Made by a program: the position numbers and the translations under genes. A stretch of 64,000 nucleotides of DNA from Mesotaenium endlicherianum (Eukaryota; Streptophyta; Zygnematophyceae; Zygnematales; Mesotaeniaceae), in contig WELA01013860.1 in NCBI GenBank assembly GCA_009602735.1, positions 44,458 through 108,457 of the forward strand, read 5' to 3'. The notes below the pieces were generated by a model. It was not told the origin of the DNA. It ran no database searches and saw only the letters and a list, made by a program, of their open reading frames with translations. The stretch's first letter is position 1, and every line of letters starts with the position of its first letter. This document shows, one piece after another, positions 24,600-35,285 of the stretch.

Positions 24600-27500
24600 G
24601 TCGTTCTGGGGTGTCTACTGGCGTGAAGACGAGAACTCACAAGGAGGTTATCCCCAGGAGCCTGCCGAGAAGCAAAGGACGAGACGTTGACAAGCCTATC
24701 ATCGTGGAAGGAGTGGTCGACGGCAACAATGCGAAGTGTATGGTCGACAGTGGCGCAAGTGCAAACTTTGTGCACAAGAAGCTGGTGAAAGAGTGGCGAG
24801 TCCCTGTGCAGAAGCATTATGAGCCTAAGGAGGCAATTTTGGCAAATGGGCAGAGACTCAAGTGTGGTGCACCTACGGAAGCTATTCACGTGGAAGTAGC
24901 GGGGCACCGGAGTAAGGAAGTTATGGAGCAGGCAGAGTTGGGTCACCATGAGGGGATATTGGGCCGACCATGGCTGAGGAAAGCCAACCCTCAAGTGCAC
25001 TGGAGCACAGGACAAGTGAAAGTCCAAGGGCGTGATGGTCGAATGGAGACAGCGAAACAGGTGGAGGTAGATACGACCACAAGTAACTGTCTTCTGTCGA
25101 GCCTGCAAGTTAAGAAGCTATGCAGGGCGAATCAGGTGAAGGAGATGTACCTTGTTTCGGTGGCCCTGGCCAGGTCATCAGATGGAGCAAGCGTGAATCC
25201 TAACAGCCTGGGCGAATGTACATCGCCGGAGGAGCAAGTAGTGGTGTCTGATCCCCTTGCTCAGAAGGAGCAGAGCCCAACTGCTCAAGAGAAGAAGCCT
25301 GCTGAGATGCCTGCCCAAATTAAGGCGCTGTTGGAGGAGTTCAAGTGCGTATTTCCTGAGGAGCTACCTGCAGGATTACCTCCACAGAGAGCTATGGAGC
25401 ACAAGATTGAGTTGGAACCAGGGAGCAAGCCACCAGTGAGACCCGCCTATCGACAATCGTTTGCGGAGTTGGATGAGTTAAAGAAGCAACTGACGGAGTT
25501 ATTGGAGAAGGGATTCATCCGACCCAGCGAGTCTCCATTTGCAGCGCCAGTCTTGTTTGTGAAGAAGAAGGATAGGACTATGAGGATGTGTGTCGACTAC
25601 CGGGCACTCAACAAGGTCACCATCAAGAACAGGTACCCACTTCCACGAGTGGACGAGTTGATTGACAGGCTTGTCGGGGCGAAGTATTTCTCGAAGATCG
25701 ATTTGAGGAGTGGCTATCACCAGGTACGGATTGCGGAAGGAGACGTTCAGAAGACTGCTTTCAGGACTCGCTATGGTTTGTTCGAGTTCACAGTCATGCC
25801 TTTTGGATTGACTAATGCACCTGCTACATTCATGGGACTCATGAATAGTATCTTCAGACCCTACTTGGACCAGTTTGTGGTGGTATTTTTGGACGACATC
25901 CTGATCTATTCGAAGACCTTGGAAGAGCATGTGGAGCATCTGAGGAAGGTGTTGGAGGTCTTGAGAGATCAGAAGCTGTATGGGAAGATGAGCAAGTGCG
26001 ACTTCTGTCTCAAGGAGGTCGAGTTTCTTGGACACATAGTGGGAGCTGAAGGAGTCAAGGTGGAGCAGAAGAAGGTGCAAGCAGTCAGAGATTGGCCGGT
26101 GTCTGCTGATATTCATCAACTTAGGAGTTTCCTCGGCATGGCGAATTATTACCGACGTTTCATTGAAGGATATGCCAAGGTGTGTGCACCGCTCACGGAC
26201 ATGTTGAAGAAGCAGGAGAAGTGGCTATGGGGTGACAAGGAGCAGCAAGCCTTCGAGAAGATTAAAGAGCTGTTAACACAGGCACCTGTGTTGGCAATTG
26301 CCANNNNNNNNNNNNNNNNNNNNNNNNNNNNNNNNNNNNNNNNNNNNNNNNNNNNNNNNNNNNNNNNNNNNNNNNNNNNNNNNNNNNNNNNNNNNNNNNN
26401 NNNNNNNNNNNNNNNNNNNNNNNNNNNNNNNNNNNNNNNNNNNNNNNNNNNNNNNNNNNNNNNNNNNNNNNNNNNNNNNNNNNNNNNNNNNNNNNNNNNN
26501 NNNNNNNNNNNNNNNNNNNNNNNNNNNNNNNNNNNNNNNNNNNNNNNNNNNNNNNNNNNNNNNNNNNNNNNNNNNNNNNNNNNNNNNNNNNNNNNNNNAC
26601 CACAAGAGCTTGGAGAAGTTTATGACGCAGCCAACGTTGACACCAAGACAAGCAAGGTGGATGGAGTTTCTGCAACAGTTTGAACACAAGATTGAGTACT
26701 TACCTGGGAAGATCAACCCTGCAGACGCTTTATCCAGGAGGTGTGACCTTGCAGCTGTCTCAGTCATCAAGGAGAATGTGGACTTCAAGGAGAAGCTTCG
26801 AAGAGGTTATGAGGAGGACCCAGAGTTTGCTGATGGTGAAGCAGCTGAGTTCAACGCGAATATGCAGAAGAAGGACGGCATGTGGTATTATGGTGATTCC
26901 AACAGACTGGTGGTACCTGACATCAAGGAGCTACGAGACTTACTACTTGCGGAGCATCATGACTGCTTATATGCTGGACACTTTGGAAACGAGAAGACGG
27001 CAAGCGTGCTGAAGCGGGAATACTACTGGAGAAATATGGACAAGGACATCGAGGAGTGGATCAGGAGTTGCGATGCGTGCCAGAGAAACAAGACACCAAA
27101 TCAAAAGAAGGGAGGTACATTGCGGCCCCTGCCTATTCCAGAGTATCCTTGGGAGCAGATTGCTATGGACTTCATCACATCGTTACCAGTCAGTGGTCAA
27201 GGGCACGATGCAGTATGGGTAGTGTCTGACAGACTCAGCAAGATGGCTCACTTCATTCCCATGAAGGAGACTTCTACGGCAGCAGATGTGGCACGGCTAT
27301 TCTTTGATCATAATTTCAGGCTACATGGGTTGCCGAAGGTGATCGTTTCAGATCGGGATCCAAGGTTCACTAGCAACTTTTGGCGGTCATTGTTTACTTT
27401 GATGGGGACCAAGCTGAGTATGAGCACTTCCTATCACCCTCAGACAGATGGGCAGAGTGAGAGGCTCAACAGAACTCTGCAAGAGGTGCTCAGGAGTTTC

Positions 27501-28265
27501 ACTATGGAGGACCCTTCAGAGTGGGACAAGAAGCTGCCAGGGTTGGAGTTTGCCTACAACAACAGCATGCAGGGATCGACCAAGCAGTCACCATTCGCTA
27601 TGGTTTATGGGAGAGAAGTATATCATCCAGGGAACATCTTGTTGGAGAAGGCCAAGGAGACTCAGGTTCCTACTACACAAGCTTTTATGGAGCAGATGGC
27701 CAAGACTTGGGATATGGCGAAGACGTGTATTCGGAAGGCACAACAAGAGCAGGTCAAGCATGCTAACAAGCACAGGAGGGAAGTGACATTCCAAGTGGGC
27801 GACAAAGTACTCTTGTCCACAGAGAACCTACCTTTCACAGGCAAGAGGAAACTGCGGGCACGGTTTACAGGTCCCTTTGAAGTGCTCAAGCAGGTGAATC
27901 CAGTGACCTACAAGTTGGAACTTCCTCCAGGATGGCGTATCCATGATGTGTTCCATGTCAGTTGTCTACGGCCATACGTTGACCCGAATGAAGGACATCC
28001 AGGACGACTACCTACACCGCCACCACCGGTCGAGATCGATGATGTATTGGAGTATGAAGTGGAGGCGATTGTCGGCGATCGACGAGTCAAGCGAGGTCAA
28101 CGAGTTGTCCAAGAGTATCTGGTCAAGTGGAAAGGCTACCATGCGGACGACAACACTTGGGAGCCAGAGGCCAACTTGACTCATTGTAAGAGTAAGTTGA
28201 GACGTTATCTGCAGAATGCGTCGAGGACGTCGCATCTTGAGGAGGGGGATGATGTAAGGTCATAG
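24515..28265 (+). CDS. pol: Family-C pol: protease, RT, RNase H, integrase, chromodomain (interrupted by a gap)
   Basis: Domains in order: aspartic protease (DSGAS near 24747), reverse transcriptase ([16 protein letters not shown] catalytic motif near 25890), and RNase H, whose first half is lost in Ns 26304-26598. Integrase follows with its HHCC zinc site (ending CDACQRN) and catalytic residues in [17 protein letters not shown] and [10 protein letters not shown] chromodomain closes it ([15 protein letters not shown] to [13 protein letters not shown], about 28040-28170). Pol lies -1 relative to gag. The halves either side of the gap are in different frames, so the gap is probably mis-sized by about one base rather than a real frameshift. 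The chromodomain places it in the chromovirus clade. Confidence 0.93.
28239..28252 (+). other. Family-C polypurine tract
   Basis: GAGGAGGGGGATGA directly precedes the TGTAAGG that opens the 3' LTR. It would prime plus-strand synthesis. Confidence 0.8.
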
Positions 28266-28416
28266 ATTTATAAAGTGCATTTTTGAGTTTCATGAAAGTA
28301 TGTTTTGATTGTATAGTAGTGTAGAGTGCATTTTTGTGGTCATTTTGATATAAAGTTCATCGAATTTGGTCAAGTATTGAGAGAGTTATGGATTTCCGAA
28401 GTTTAATTAGTTTTAA
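28253..28416 (+). repeat. Family-C 3' LTR, first part
   Basis: This matches the first 163 bases of the 5' LTR and ends at the TTAA (28413-28416) used by the piggyBac-like element. The 5' LTR shows the empty site with a single TTAA at 22952-22955. Confidence 0.95.
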
Positions 28417-29092
28417 CACCAGGTCTCCCAAGGAAAGACCATATATGGTCCAATAATGCACCCCCTAAGTCACACTATATTGAAATAACCACTGAAGCTA
28501 TGACTATGTGTGATAGACCATTTGAGAGCTTACATCACAAAGTATTGCACTGGCCATGTGGCCAGCAATTTTCGAAAAGGTAAGGTGTAATTTCCGTACA
28601 AGGTGTGTACGATAACAAGAAACGAGCAAATAGGGCCAACTTTACCTTCACACACTATGAATTTGGATTTGAACCAGTAGTTGTTGATTTAATCTGGGGT
28701 AGGCATGGGTCTTACCTATCATATGAAACAGATTTCACTTCATTTTCATCAGTAGCTTTGTGGAGGCACACTCTGTACTTAGTGGACCATATGGGGTCCC
28801 GGTATTTTTCGTACTTTTTAGTGCCTCATGCACCAAAGCATCACAGTTAATATTCATAATTTATTCTTTACACATGCAAATAGTAATCTGTAAAGTGGAG
28901 CTTGAAAGTAAGGTCTTACTTTACTTACAAAAAAAATATTCATATACAAAATAATGAATTAAAATGATTAAAAATGAATTATTAGTTGCAAAATATCGCA
29001 GAATCGACAGCTTTGCACACATGAAGCTGAACTGTTTATGGAGCACAATGTCTTTCATATATGTTTTTGTTGCAGTCCTTTGCTCTACAGTC

Positions 29093-29716
29093 CTACTTCT
29101 TACTGCTACTCAGCTTGTGGGGGCCACTATCTACATGTGCTATGTGCCTGTTGGTATGGTACTCCTCAAAGCAAGGCGCGGGGAAAAGCGCTACTCCACA
29201 CGTTGCGCACCAATAGCTAGGCCTCACCTTACTCTTCTCATGGCCTAGGTCATACAACTTGCTCCTGCACACTACACATCCTGGTCTAGAGCCTCCTGGA
29301 AGGTGCTCAGGGAAGTGTCTCCCTAGGAACCTGTCAATCCCAGCCCGCCCCGCACTCCAGCGAAAGCGCCTCCCCTTATGTGGATCATGGAAGTCTGTCA
29401 TCTCCGCTACAACATCTAACATGAAGGGATACCTGTCACTCTCAGGATGGGCCAGGTTGTAGAGAATGTAGGCATCGCCCAGGGCAGCATCAAATAGACC
29501 CCAATATAGTTTGTGCCACCACTTTAAGCTCACAGCAGAAGTCTTGACAAAGAACTTATCTCTCACACAGAGTTTGTAAAATCGATCAACAGCGTCTTTA
29601 TGTGTTTTGTAGTGCACCACAATGTTTGGAGAAGTTATGGTTAAGGAGAAATTATGATTATGGAGCAGTTGCCCTTCTCCTCCTCTCCCTTTTCTCATTT
29701 TTAACAGTAGGAACAA
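29093..29716 (-). pseudogene. piggyBac-like transposase, C-terminal remnant with Cys-rich domain
   Basis: The frame carries features of piggyBac transposase C-termini. A segment like the one after the last catalytic Asp (NIVVHYKTHKDAVDRFYKLC) is followed by KWWHKLYWGLFDAALGDAYILY. A Cys-rich zinc domain closes it (CVVC, then CATC, then PCFEEYHT). The DDD residues would lie upstream and are deleted. Confidence 0.85.
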
Positions 29717-30242
29717 TGAGCATCAGCTGCTTACCTCTTCCGATGTCAGGCCTGCCCCTCTTCCTCATAATATCCTCCTCCTCCTCCTCCTCCTCCTCCT
29801 CCTCTTCCTCCTCATCCTCCTTATCCTCCTCACCATCACTAGACCTTGGCTGTGAGTCATCATTTGGATCTTGGGAGGACGAAATTAGACTGTGACCCTC
29901 ATTCTCCCTCGAATTTGAAAGCAAAGAGGCCCCTGAGGAAACCAAGCCAAAACGAACTACATGCGGCTCGGAATAAAACCAGGATTCTTCAGGCACTGTA
30001 GATAGGTACTGCCTGACCTGCCATGCCTCCCATTGCTTCTTTTCTTTGTCATACAACACTTCTATGAGCCATGAGTTCTCCTTTTTAGTCCTCACAACCT
30101 CTTTTCTCACAATTCCGACTAAGAAAAACTCTATGTAATACTGTCCAAATGTCTTTTTCGCCCATGCATCTCCCAAGAAGGTGGCAGGGATGAGTAATTT
30201 ACCACCCACAATTATTTTTGGCGCATTTGAAGAAGAAGCCAT
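29658..30242 (-). pseudogene. piggyBac-like transposase, N-terminal remnant
   Basis: The 194-residue frame starts with an ATG 276 bases inside the element end. Residues about 30-80 (FLVGIVRKEV to WEAWQVRQYL) look like a small beta-rich, Tudor-like module. A Ser-rich segment and a long Glu run (about 135-155, from GAG/GAA repeats) follow, then a basic patch. The catalytic core expected next is missing: the frame ends in a junction that overlaps the C-terminal frame at 29716. The Tudor-like reading is weak inference. Confidence 0.6.
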
Positions 30243-30521
30243 GGCTCTAAGAGCTTTTTAGTGACCTCGGGTATGACAGACTTTTCGTTGTGAACCTGAA
30301 CTTTGAACCTCCTCCTTTTGACTCTAACTTTGTCGTTAATGATCGGAAGGCCATTTTGCATTTTTTCGCCTAAGGTTCAAGTCTGTACGGTTCGTTTGAG
30401 CCATAGATTGTACCAGTTGGTCAACTGTAGCACCCTGGAGGTCAGCGCTGAAAAATGGAGGTTAGCTAGACCATATTTGGTCCGAGGACCATATATGGTC
30501 CGATGGGATACCTAGTGTTAA

Positions 30522-31101
30522 GGTCGGTTGACGACTGTCCTTAATTCGCGGTGAGCGCGACCGTCGGATTGACCGACAGCGTCGAGCGATCTGGCCCGTT
30601 AGAATGAACTCAAACCTTCACGTAAGTTCGGCTGACGCGGAGTGCCGACTAGGTCAATTTACCTAGAAGTTTCGGTTTAGCCTAGCGCGTCTAAGATAGA
30701 ATATTCTAGTAATGTCGATGCATGTATGTGGACGTCAATTCGGCCCGACACGTCAGATTAGACTGATCTGGCTTACTCACGAATATTCTGGAAGGGACGA
30801 TTTGACGAACACTTAGGAAAATCCGTAGCTTCCTCCTAGGGAGGAGCACTTAGGCAGAAAATTATAAATAGGCATAACTTCTTTGTTTCTTATCAGTTTT
30901 CACTTCTGTAAATTTCTACGGGTTTGTAATGACGAGGCCTTTCATCCTACATCATTTGTGAGCAGTTTCTTGCTACTCAAAATGTTAAGTATTTTTCCTA
31001 AGCTTTGTTAGTGATATGCCGCTGCACTCTCTAGTATGATGGCAACTAGTTCCTTTCCTCGTGAGTCACTACGCTTCCACTAGGGCACTTTGCCCCTTTC
31101 G
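30522..31101 (+). repeat. Family-C 3' LTR, second part
   Basis: The LTR continues from GGTCGGTTGACG to CCCCTTTC plus a final G where the 5' LTR has A. It is followed by GAAGG, the target duplication. It differs from the 5' LTR by a 5-base insertion near 30692 and a few substitutions. Confidence 0.93.
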
Positions 31102-32555
31102 GAAGGGCTATCAGTGAAGGAGAAGGACTAGGTAAGCCATTGAGCTAAAAGGTTATGCTGGAAACGCAACAACCTCTTCAAATAGAAGAAACTGGTCAGG
31201 AGAAGTTAGTGCCAGAACCCATCAGGAGACGAGCTCTTGTGCAGGAAATGCACGAGAACACTGGACACTATAGTGTCAAGAAGACGTATAGTCTTTTGGA
31301 GCTGTCTTACTGGTGGAGGGACATGAAGCAGCAGTGTGAAGATGTGATCAAGGCCTGCCAAAGCTATGATCGCGTCATGGCTGGTTTTACACAGCAACAT
31401 CCACACTTGCAACCTTTGCAAATCATGGGCCTAGGCTACCGCTGGAGCTGCGATCTCGCAGGTGAGCTACCGCTGTCTAAGCGAGGTCACAAGTATATCA
31501 TGGACATGATTGAGCATTTATCTAAGTGGATAGAGGTCGTGCCTCTGACTGCTAAGGAGAGTCTAGGGACCGCGGAAGCACTCCTTAATGGTGTGATTGT
31601 GCGTCATGGGGCTCCAGCAGAATTGCTGACAGACCAAGTGTCTGAGTTCCAAGGGTCTTTTAAGACACTCTTGGATAGATGCTTCATCGATCATCGCACT
31701 ACGTCTAGAGATCATCCGCAAGCAGATGGTCTGGCAGAAAGGATGGTGCAAACCATTAAGTCCGCTTTACGCAAGTTTTGCCTTGAGCATGACAAGCGTG
31801 ACTGGGATCTGGCCCTGCCATGGCTGGTTATGGATTACAGATTTAGCAAGCAGGCTGTCTTGGCGAATTACTCGCTATATCAGATACTGTTTGGCAGAAG
31901 TCTAGTAGTGCCCAGCAGCATCAAGCAGGAGATTGAATAGGTGAAAGACCTGGACAGCCCTGATGAACTACTAAAGATGATGGTACGCCGTAAGGCGTTA
32001 TTTGAGCGCATCTTGCCGGCTGCCCTGTACAATCTGTAAATTGCACAGAAAAAAGACACACTGCGTTACGCCAGGACGCGAGATGGGAGCTACCGCCTGC
32101 AAATGACGCAGATCCAAGAAGGAGACTTCGTCTACCGCAAGCGCCAGACTAAGACCACCATTGACACCAGTTCAGGTGCAGTAATCTTACGCGTGAAACA
32201 TGCGTTCGACAATGGTGTGTTGAAACTGGAAGATTCTGATGGTAAGACCATGAGAGATCACGTGCAGAACTGTTCGCTGTGCCATTTGCCAAATATTGAT
32301 CCTATAGTTAAGGCTGAGCCCGAGGAATTGGTGCCAGCCATGCCCTGTGCCAACTGCAAAGTGCTGGATGATCAAGAAGCAATGGTAACTTGCGATAAGT
32401 GTGGTGCCCGTTGGCACACCTTCTGCATTGGTGAAGAAGAGATTATGGCAGGACAGTGGGAATGTCCTGACTGCCTTCCCAAAACCCCTAGCCACAGGGC
32501 CAGGTTATAAAGCTTTTAGCAGAAAGGCAGGGACGCCTCAGCTAAAAGGGAGGGA
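31102..32555 (+). pseudogene. Family-B copy 1, integrase and PHD region
   Basis: This continues family B after the family-C insertion, 86-95% like copy 2 by eye. It encodes the integrase zinc region (HENTGHY; the last zinc ligand Cys is replaced by Tyr in CQSYDRV), the DDE core (CDLAGELP, TDQVSEF, DGLAERMVQ) and the C-terminal PHD finger (CANCKVLDDQ to WECPDC, about 32345-32470). In-frame stops at 31938 (TAG) and 32037 (TAA) break it. It lacks the 438-bp duplication of copy 2, so it shows the ancestral arrangement. A purine-rich tract (AAAAGGGAGGGA) ends it. Confidence 0.88.
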
Positions 32556-32848
32556 TGTAAGGGAAACTGAAGATAAGTTATCTCTTCGAATTTTTTTGCT
32601 AAGTGTTGAATGAGGAACTGGTTGGACACGGGAAGCACTAAGTGTGGGATGCCTCACCGCATGATGCAAGTGCAGGAAGACCAGGAATCGGTCAAATCCC
32701 AACCAGACTGTCACTGACACACGTGCAAGGGACAATCAACCCGGTTGATTCCCACGTGCAGCGACGCACCGACACGTCAACCAAGTTGAAGACACACGTG
32801 CTGAGAAGCCACGCACGCGCCAGGGGTCCGACACTGTTAGGCACGACA
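32556..32848 (+). repeat. Family-B terminal module P1 (putative LTR or LTR part), unit 1
   Basis: The 293-bp unit begins TGTAAGGGAAACTGAAG right after a polypurine-like tract and ends GGCACGACA. It is repeated at 34072-34364 (also 293 bp) and at 53939-54240. TG..CA ends and PPT adjacency fit a short LTR. Confidence 0.6.
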
Positions 32849-34071
32849 GCTGTCGCGACTGCTACCCACTTGACGGCGCCGCACGCGCAGCGCAAGTCAC
32901 GGCCGCCCAGGTACGAGAAGTCAGCATTGACTCACCGACCAAAGGACCGAGTCAGCGGCCATGTTGAGTCGTTGTCACTATCAAAGTGGTCACGACACGT
33001 CACACCCACACCCAGGATGGGATGGGGATGTGGACCGAGTGGTCAGCCGAAAGGCTAGGGACATGGAACCAGCAATGAGCCAGACTAGCAAGTGCCAAGA
33101 AAGGTACTGATCAATCGGCTATCCAAGCCAAGTACAGCAGGGATGTTGCAAAGGGCGTTGTGTGCCACCTCGACTAGGCCTCAGGTGACTTGGTCACGGC
33201 CTGAGCGTTCATCCTAAACGCTGTCGGCCAGCCACGTAGGCGTGATTGTCAGCTGGAAGGCTAAGTGGTCACGCGCAACAATCCCAATGCATGCATGCAA
33301 TGCATGCTGAATGACAACTTCTAAGCTGTGAGAGAACTGCCAGGTAGGGACGGCATGCAAGCTAAGCACGGTGGCTAAGCACTGGCATTCTCGAGAGAGG
33401 ATAATGTGTGGTGCCTGTGAAAGGCACGAGCCCTGCCTGAAGCTGCCTCATTCTTGCCCGCATCGTTGTCAAAGGAAGCTAAAGAAGCAGAAGGAGCGCG
33501 AAGAAGAAGGAGTTCCCAAGGCCATAGAAGAGCCAAGGCGCCACGCTTCTGCTGACGCTGGCAGATGTCGCCCTAAAGTGTATCATAGAAAGGTTAGACC
33601 TCAGGAGTTCCCAAGAGAGGATCTCACTGGTAGTAAGTCGAGAGCTGCAGAATAGAATCTGTTAGGGGATTAGCACAGATTTGGGTCAAACGCCACCAGT
33701 GTGCGAAGGTCACTTAAAATGGTAAGTGCTGTGTTAGTTTCCAAGTTCTCAGAAGTCTCCATTGTCAAATTGCTGATAGCAAGAGTAGTATTAAAAAGCA
33801 AAAGCTCTCAGCGAAGAACTGAGTGAGCCCAGCCAAGCAGTGAAGAGCTGTCAAGGCGCGGTATTGAGCGAAGAACTCAGACCAGGCCAGCATAGATGTG
33901 CAGTTCAGAGTTTTGTAAGCTGTGACTTGTGGAAGTTAAAGCCTTGAAGGGCGATTTTCTCTGAACTTGACATTGCCTGTTGAGCTGCTTAGACGTGATT
34001 TCTGCAAACTACCAACTTGTAAACCCTCAACTTGGGCGAAAGCCTGTGTAGAAGTAAGACGCTTCTGTCCT
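32849..34071 (+). repeat. Family-B leader-like module X, copy 1
   Basis: This non-coding 1.2-kb stretch is homologous to the region upstream of gag in family-B copy 2 (42499-43508 and 44235-44460). Examples are CGCACGCGCAGC, AGGCGCGGT, CAGGCCAGCATAGA and GGGCGATTTTCTCTGAA. It is bounded on both sides by P1 modules. It may be a 5' leader, or part of a longer LTR. Confidence 0.65.
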
Positions 34072-34364
34072 TGTAAGGGAAACTGAAGATAAGCTACCTC
34101 TTCGAAAATTTGTGCTAAGTGTTGAATGAGGAACTGGTTGAACACGGGAAGCACTAAGTATGGGATGCCTCACCGCATGATGCAAGTGCAGGAAGACCAG
34201 GAATGGGTCAAACCCGAACCAGACTATCACCGACATACGTGCAAGGGACGATCAACCCGGTCGATTCTCAAGTGCAACGACGCACCGACACGTCAACCAA
34301 GTTGAAGGCACAGGTGCTGAGAAGCCACGCACGCGCCAGGGGTCCGACACTTTTAGGCACGACA
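34072..34364 (+). repeat. Family-B terminal module P1, unit 2
   Basis: This 293-bp repeat of 32556-32848 has the same TGTAAGGGA start and GGCACGACA end. The sequence after it is unrelated to family B, so this is the outer end of copy 1. Confidence 0.65.
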
Positions 34365-34404
34365 ATGATGACTCCGCACGATAATAGTGTATGTCGATTC
34401 CAGA

Positions 34405-34438
34405 AAACGCAATTGACCTCCTGAGGTCAATTGCGTTT
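34405..34438. repeat. Perfect 16-bp inverted repeat with 2-base spacer
   Basis: AAACGCAATTGACCTC at 34405-34420 is followed by CT and then its exact complement at 34423-34438. It lies just outside the end of family-B copy 1. It could form a hairpin; no element boundary or terminator function is evident. Confidence 0.9.
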
Positions 34439-35065
34439 CGACCTTTTCTGTTCGGTTTTCGTCGTATTTCGATTGCAAACGTAAATTAATTGATAGCAAT
34501 CAACCCGCCAAAGTGCACCGTAAACTACGAAACGTCTATTTTCTGAACTACAAAGACACGTTGTACCGCCGGGTACACGCGGGTACAGTCGAATAGAATA
34601 GAAGCGGTTTAGCCACTGTAAATTGGCCCTAATCCACTTCTGGCAACGACTTTTTAGCATTGTAATTGGTGTACCAAAAGGTACACAAAAGTATACCTTA
34701 AAAACCATACATGGCCCGTAAAGATACGGGAGGCATTCCGTGCTGCTCTGGGCAGCCTTGACATGCATCATACCTTGCTGTTTGAGAAGCGGTGCACCAC
34801 GGTTCCAGGTGCTTAACAACATTTCGTCTGATGCAGGGGAGCTACAAGACCCGGCTTACACCTGGAACAGCCCGATACATTCTTGAACACAGCAAGCATT
34901 GTGGCCATGCAGACAGTGTAAGGGCTTCGAAGGGATTGTGTAAACCTTTAGTGCTTAGAATTTCGGCGAGCGGATGGGGACTCGGGAGTTTCGAGCCTGC
35001 AATGCAGCGCCAGGTATGCATGCTTGCACCCTCACATGCAGGCGAACTTCTCGAAGGTCCTCGGG

Positions 35066-35084
35066 CACGTGATATTGACGTGGC
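35066..35084 (+). promoter_or_regulatory. ABRE-like pair (CACGTG G-box and ACGTGGC)
   Basis: CACGTG at 35066-35071 and ACGTGGC at 35078-35084 lie about 200 bases upstream of the LEA start codon. ACGTGGC is the classic ABA-response element bound by bZIP factors in plant Em promoters. Two copies within 20 bases suggest function, but this is inference from motif and context. Confidence 0.5.
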
Positions 35085-35155
35085 AAGAATGAGGCCTCGT
35101 CGTTGCTGGCCGAACTTTCTTCGACGTAAGTCAGGTGCTTAACAAGGCTGACGAA

Positions 35156-35161
35156 TACGTG
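35156..35161 (+). promoter_or_regulatory. Third ACGTG-core motif (TACGTG)
   Basis: The ACGTG core lies 125 bases upstream of the LEA start codon. On its own this is weak evidence; it gains weight from the pair at 35066-35084. Confidence 0.35.
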
Positions 35162-35285
35162 AAGCGACGCATTTGTAGTTGTGCTGGTTCAAGTTTATCA
35201 TAGTTCGCGCAGTAAAATTTGTCTTGCGCTCAAAAAGCAGACGCCTTGCTTGTACCACTGTAGCTCGGCATCACAAAGCGCCATC

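Larger units (their letters stand above)
28417..30517 (-). mobile_element. piggyBac-like DNA transposon, internally deleted, nested in the family-C LTR
   Basis: The 2101-bp insert is flanked by TTAA at 28413-28416 and 30518-30521, and the uninterrupted LTR has one TTAA, so this is a precise insertion. Its ends are inverted: CACCAGGTCTCCCA on the left and, on the complement of the right end, CACTAGGTATCCCA. Both are followed by subterminal GACCATATATGGTCC motifs. TTAA targeting defines the piggyBac superfamily. Coding sequence on the minus strand gives an acidic N-terminal part and the C-terminal part of a transposase; the central DDD catalytic core is absent. The copy is therefore non-autonomous. 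Confidence 0.9.
22793..31101 (+). mobile_element. Family-C Ty3/gypsy chromovirus, nearly complete, carrying a nested piggyBac-like insert
   Basis: The element has a 738-bp 5' LTR, a PBS, gag, pol with chromodomain, a PPT and a 3' LTR of 744 bp once the nested insert is removed. The flanking 5-bp direct repeats GAAGG (22788-22792 and 31102-31106) are a target site duplication within family-B copy 1. The two LTRs are close to identical, so insertion was recent relative to the other elements. A 295-N gap interrupts the RNase H. Apart from the gap and the insert in the 3' LTR, no stop disrupts gag or pol. Confidence 0.93.
34439..35285. other. Upstream region of the Em-like LEA gene
   Basis: Non-coding by inspection. 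Open frames at 34427-34822 (-) and 34792-35142 (+) have no recognisable domains. The proximal 220 bases carry three ACGTG-core motifs listed separately. Confidence 0.5.

Noticed and set aside
32642-33058. Open frame in module P1/X of family B
   Set aside because: It overlaps repeated non-coding terminal sequence and is not conserved in copy 2.
34427-34822. 131-codon minus-strand frame near the LEA gene
   Set aside because: No recognisable domain, no splice or promoter support.
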